Position numbers and translations under genes: made by a program. A DNA stretch of 8,089 nucleotides from an uncultured Oscillospiraceae bacterium (lineage in GTDB: Bacteria; Bacillota; Clostridia; Oscillospirales; Acutalibacteraceae): NCBI GenBank assembly GCA_900540295.1, contig UQFM01000080.1:1-8089 (forward strand). The letters run 5' to 3'. Each line of letters starts with the position of its first letter. Position 1 is the first letter of the stretch. Of the stretch, positions 5,894 through 8,089 are shown piece by piece. The notes below the pieces were generated by a model. The model saw only the letters and a program-made list of their open reading frames with translations, was not told where the DNA came from and searched no databases.

Positions 5894-6788
5894 TTCTGTG
5901 CGCCCCCTTTCGGATTCGCCGTTCGGCAATCGATTTGCGCACCGCAGGCACACACAGCGTAATTCCGATAATGACAGCCGATATCAGCTTCAGTGCGTTC
6001 GCCGAGAACAGCTCGTTTTCCAGTGCCAACGCGATAATCAGACGGTATACCACCGAACCGACTACGGCGGAAATCAGCCCCAGCGTAAGACTTCTCTTAC
6101 CGAAAATCACTTCGCCGATAATGACAGACGCAAGACCGACCACAATCATACCGCTGCCCGCATTCACATCTGCAAAGCCACCTGTCTGCGCAATTAAACC
6201 GCCCGAGAGCGCGACCAGCGCATTGGCGATTGCCAGTGCCGTAATCTTCGCGGCGTCTGTATTGATGGAAGACGCACGTACCATATCCTCGTTATTGCCC
6301 GTAGCGCGGATGCAAAGCCCGAATACCGTCTTGAAAAACAGAATCAAAACCACCGTCAGTCCCGCGCAAATCACCGCTACGCAAACCGTTTTCAGCAATT
6401 CCTTGTCTGCGTTCGGCAGTAAGGGGTATAACGCTTCATAAAATCTCGGTTTGCCGATTAACGACACATTCGGCGCATCCATAATTGTAATATTTACCGT
6501 GTACAGACCGCTCATGGTGAGAATGCCCGCCAAAATCGGGTGAATGCCCGCTTTTGTCTGTAACAGCCCTGTGACGGAGCCCGCCGCCGCGCCGCAGAGT
6601 ATCGCCGCCGCAAGCCCCAAAAACGGATGTCCCGCCACGCTCAAAACCGCCGAAACCGCCGCACCGAATGTAAAACTGCCGTCCACGGTCAGGTCGGGAA
6701 TATTCAGCACGCGGAATGTGATGTATACGCCGAGTGCCAACAGTGCATATTGCAACCCCAAAAGCAATGCGCTTGCCGCAATTTCCAT
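5886..6788 (-). CDS. ABC transporter permease, LivH/BPD_transp_2 type, TrpXYZ-like system
   Basis: The integral membrane subunit of the importer, 300 aa. About eight to nine hydrophobic segments are visible, for example 5-25, 41-60, 60-75, 84-101, 132-152, 182-201, 213-229, 234-256 and 265-281. The cytoplasmic coupling loop that docks on the ATPase is around 156-180 (FGLCIRATGNNEDMVRASSI), typical of branched-chain amino acid and sugar permeases of the BPD_transp_2 family. The start is ATG at 6788 with AGGTGA 5 nt upstream. The basic C-terminus (RKSIAERRIRKGAHRN) is cytoplasmic by the positive-inside rule. It follows the binding-protein gene after a 74-bp gap with a hairpin and overlaps the ATPase gene by 8 bp. 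A single permease gene implies a homodimer. Confidence 0.92.
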   Translation of the reverse strand: MEIAASALLLGLQYALLALGVYITFRVLNIPDLTVDGSFTFGAAVSAVLSVAGHPFLGLAAAILCGAAAGSVTGLLQTKAGIHPILAGILTMSGLYTVNITIMDAPNVSLIGKPRFYEALYPLLPNADKELLKTVCVAVICAGLTVVLILFFKTVFGLCIRATGNNEDMVRASSINTDAAKITALAIANALVALSGGLIAQTGGFADVNAGSGMIVVGLASVIIGEVIFGKRSLTLGLISAVVGSVVYRLIIALALENELFSANALKLISAVIIGITLCVPAVRKSIAERRIRKGAHRNA

Positions 6789-6813
6789 AGAATCACCTGT
6801 TTTTCATACAGAA

Positions 6814-6839
6814 TCGGGCAGCCGCAAAAGACTGCCCGA
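6814..6839 (-). other. Hairpin between binding-protein and permease genes
   Basis: TCGGGCAG (6814-6821) and CTGCCCGA (6832-6839) form a perfect 8-bp stem with a 10-nt loop. Only TTCTGT follows on the minus strand, so termination would be partial at most. Such hairpins after binding-protein genes often stabilise the upstream mRNA segment, giving more binding protein than permease. That role is inferred here. Confidence 0.6.
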
Positions 6840-6862
6840 CCGAAATATCTATTCCTTAGATG

Positions 6863-7864
6863 TTAGCCCATCACAACATAGTTGCCGCCGTTCGGCACAG
6901 ATATGCCGAGGGTATCCGCCGCCTGACGGCTGATGACATACTGGAATTCTTCCATCGCAACGGCAGGTACTTCGGAAACCTTTTTGCCGCGCAGAATTTC
7001 ATCTGCCATTTCCGCCGATTTCTGCCCGAGCTGGGTGTTACTGCAGCTGACGCATGCAAGCGCACCGGATTTCACCATAACGGGGTCAGAGCCGTACACG
7101 GGAATCTTTTTCGCATTCGCGGCGTTTACCACCTCGCTCATTGCAGTCTGCACGGTAGAGTCAATCGGTACATAAATTGCGTCCACATCGTTCGCCAAAG
7201 ACTGCGCCGCCTGTGAAACCTCTGCGGAGTTCGCAACGGTCACCTCTTTAAAGGTATAGCCGTTCGCAGAAAGATACTCTTTTGCTTTGGTTGCAGTCTG
7301 TACGGCGTTCTGCTCGCCTGAGCAATACAGAATGCCGATGTTCTTGACGTTCGGCGTCAGTTCCTTCGCCAAGGTGAAAATACGGTCCACAGGGACAATA
7401 TTGGAAGTACCGGTTGCATTTTTGTCGGGCGCTTCCATCGTTGTTAAAATACCCGACGCCACGGGATTGGTCACAGAAATGAAAACCACGGGCGCTTTCG
7501 GCGTCTGATTCACAACCGCCGCCGTTGCGGGCGTCACAATCGGGACAATCAGGTCATAGTCCTTTAAGCTGCCGCAAATGCTTTGCAGAGTAGATTGGTC
7601 ACCCTGCGCATTTTTAATGTCAAACGTCATTTTCGCTTCGTCGTAGCCAAGCTCGCGCATTCTCTGAATAAATGCCTCGCGCATTTCGGTAAACGCGCCG
7701 TTGTCGGCAAGCTGAACGATGGCAACCTTGTAAACATCGTCGGTATCGCGCGGGTTCGTGCCGCCCTCGCCGACTGTGCCTTGTTTGCCGCAGGCGGCAA
7801 ACAGACCGATACAGCCCATTAACAGAACCAGTGCCAGAACGGCAGATACGATTTTCTTTTTCAT
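6863..7864 (-). CDS. ABC transporter substrate-binding lipoprotein, TrpX-like (ABC_sub_bind family)
   Basis: The extracellular receptor of the importer, 333 aa. MKKK (1-4) and a hydrophobic helix (5-21) lead to LFAAC with the likely lipidated Cys25. A second possible site is LMGC at Cys18, less likely because the hydrophobic stretch continues past it. The mature protein starts with a Gly/Asp-rich linker, then two alternating alpha/beta lobes of the type I periplasmic-binding fold: YKVAIVQLADNGAFTEMREAF (45 on), LIVPIVTPATAAV, PVVFISVTNPVASGI, NIGILYCSGEQNAV, DAIYVPIDSTVQTAM and PVYGSDPVMVKSGAL. This pattern is the ABC_sub_bind (PF04392) family, which includes streptococcal TrpX. The start is ATG at 7864, 7-8 nt after GGAGG. 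Expression is controlled by the T-box leader upstream. A tryptophan or other aromatic substrate is an inference. Confidence 0.92.
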   Translation of the reverse strand: MKKKIVSAVLALVLLMGCIGLFAACGKQGTVGEGGTNPRDTDDVYKVAIVQLADNGAFTEMREAFIQRMRELGYDEAKMTFDIKNAQGDQSTLQSICGSLKDYDLIVPIVTPATAAVVNQTPKAPVVFISVTNPVASGILTTMEAPDKNATGTSNIVPVDRIFTLAKELTPNVKNIGILYCSGEQNAVQTATKAKEYLSANGYTFKEVTVANSAEVSQAAQSLANDVDAIYVPIDSTVQTAMSEVVNAANAKKIPVYGSDPVMVKSGALACVSCSNTQLGQKSAEMADEILRGKKVSEVPAVAMEEFQYVISRQAADTLGISVPNGGNYVVMG

Positions 7865-7939
7865 TTTCTTTTCCTCCGAAATATAAAAAATTTATGTTTC
7901 GTCAGTTGGTGTTCCCGTTTTGGCTTGCGCCGCCCTTGC

Positions 7940-7978
7940 AAAAAAATAAAAACCTGCCCTTGCAAAAACAAGGACAGG
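7940..7978 (-). terminator. T-box conditional terminator
   Basis: On the minus strand CCTGTCCTTG (7978-7969) pairs with CAAGGGCAGG (7962-7953), a 10-bp stem with one G-U wobble and a 6-nt loop. The U-tract TTTTTATTTTTTT (7952-7940) follows. It ends about 75 bp before the binding-protein ATG and would stop transcription when the cognate tRNA is charged. Confidence 0.92.
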
Positions 7979-8089
7979 CTGAAATCTTGAACCTGCGGTA
8001 CCACCTTGATTGACGGCAAACGCCGCCCACCTTTACGGAATACTGACATATTCCTCTTTCTGTAACGGGAAAGTGCCGTCGCATCTTTT
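7940..8089 (-). ncRNA. T-box riboswitch leader (3' part; stem I runs off the window)
   Basis: The leader senses uncharged tRNA and allows readthrough. The T-box core AAGGTGGTACCGC is at 8007-7995 on the minus strand. The antiterminator is clear: AAGG (8007-8004) pairs with CCTT (7973-7970) and CAGG (7995-7992) with CCTG (7978-7975), leaving the conserved bulge TGGTACCG (8003-7996) to contact the tRNA acceptor end. The 3' strand of this helix is also the 5' arm of the terminator at 7940-7978, so the two folds exclude each other. Upstream are a stem III-like hairpin (8012-8027), a 6-bp hairpin (8037-8054) and a GACGG/CCGTTA stem II-like region (8080-8063). Stem I and its specifier codon lie beyond 8089, so the amino acid cannot be read here. 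Confidence 0.93.

Noticed and set aside
5090..5953. Longer start for the ATPase gene
   Set aside because: The extra 20 residues overlap the permease gene deeply and do not resemble ABC ATPases. The start at 5893 begins the usual MLDIKNLSKTF and has a ribosome binding site.
1..8089. CRISPR array, tRNA, rRNA, prophage or defence genes
   Set aside because: I found no regularly spaced repeats, no cloverleaf with tRNA-conserved positions, and no integrase, transposase, nuclease or toxin-antitoxin motifs on either strand. The 4949-4996 cloverleaf is too short for a tRNA and lacks a T-loop and an anticodon arm of the right size.

Overview
The window looks like one end of a contig from a Gram-positive, Clostridia-type bacterium, probably an Oscillospiraceae-like gut species. 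The grounds are moderate GC, GGAGG-type ribosome binding sites, a T-box leader, YhaM exonuclease and a TrpXYZ-type ABC system. The lineage is an inference. Bases 1-46 are not biological: they are Illumina Nextera i7 adapter left on the contig end, and the first gene is cut where the adapter begins.

Every gene I can support reads on the minus strand. In transcription order (right to left) there are four units. (1) 8089-5090: a T-box leader running off the right edge, then a lipoprotein substrate-binding protein, a LivH-type permease and an ATPase. This is a complete three-gene importer of the TrpXYZ-like family, probably for tryptophan or another aromatic amino acid, induced when the cognate tRNA is uncharged. 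It is followed by about 190 bp of folded intergenic sequence (a cloverleaf-like repeat and a long hairpin) and a strong terminator. (2) 4845-1723: promoter, yhaM (3'-5' exoribonuclease), a DUF2804 protein of unknown function and prmA (ribosomal protein L11 methyltransferase). The genes are about 66 bp apart with a hairpin in each gap. (3) 1703-1381: near-consensus promoter, a 62-residue membrane peptide with a Cys-rich tail, and a clear intrinsic terminator. (4) 1378-47: promoter with a perfect 15-bp palindrome just after it, then hflX (ribosome-associated GTPase), almost complete.

Units 2 and 4 concern RNA turnover and ribosome modification or rescue; unit 1 is amino-acid supply under tRNA-sensing control. 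I see no defence system, CRISPR array, transposase, tRNA or rRNA. I do not see a convincing new multi-gene system. The least explained items are the 62-residue peptide, the DUF2804 gene, the cloverleaf repeat and the hflX palindrome.
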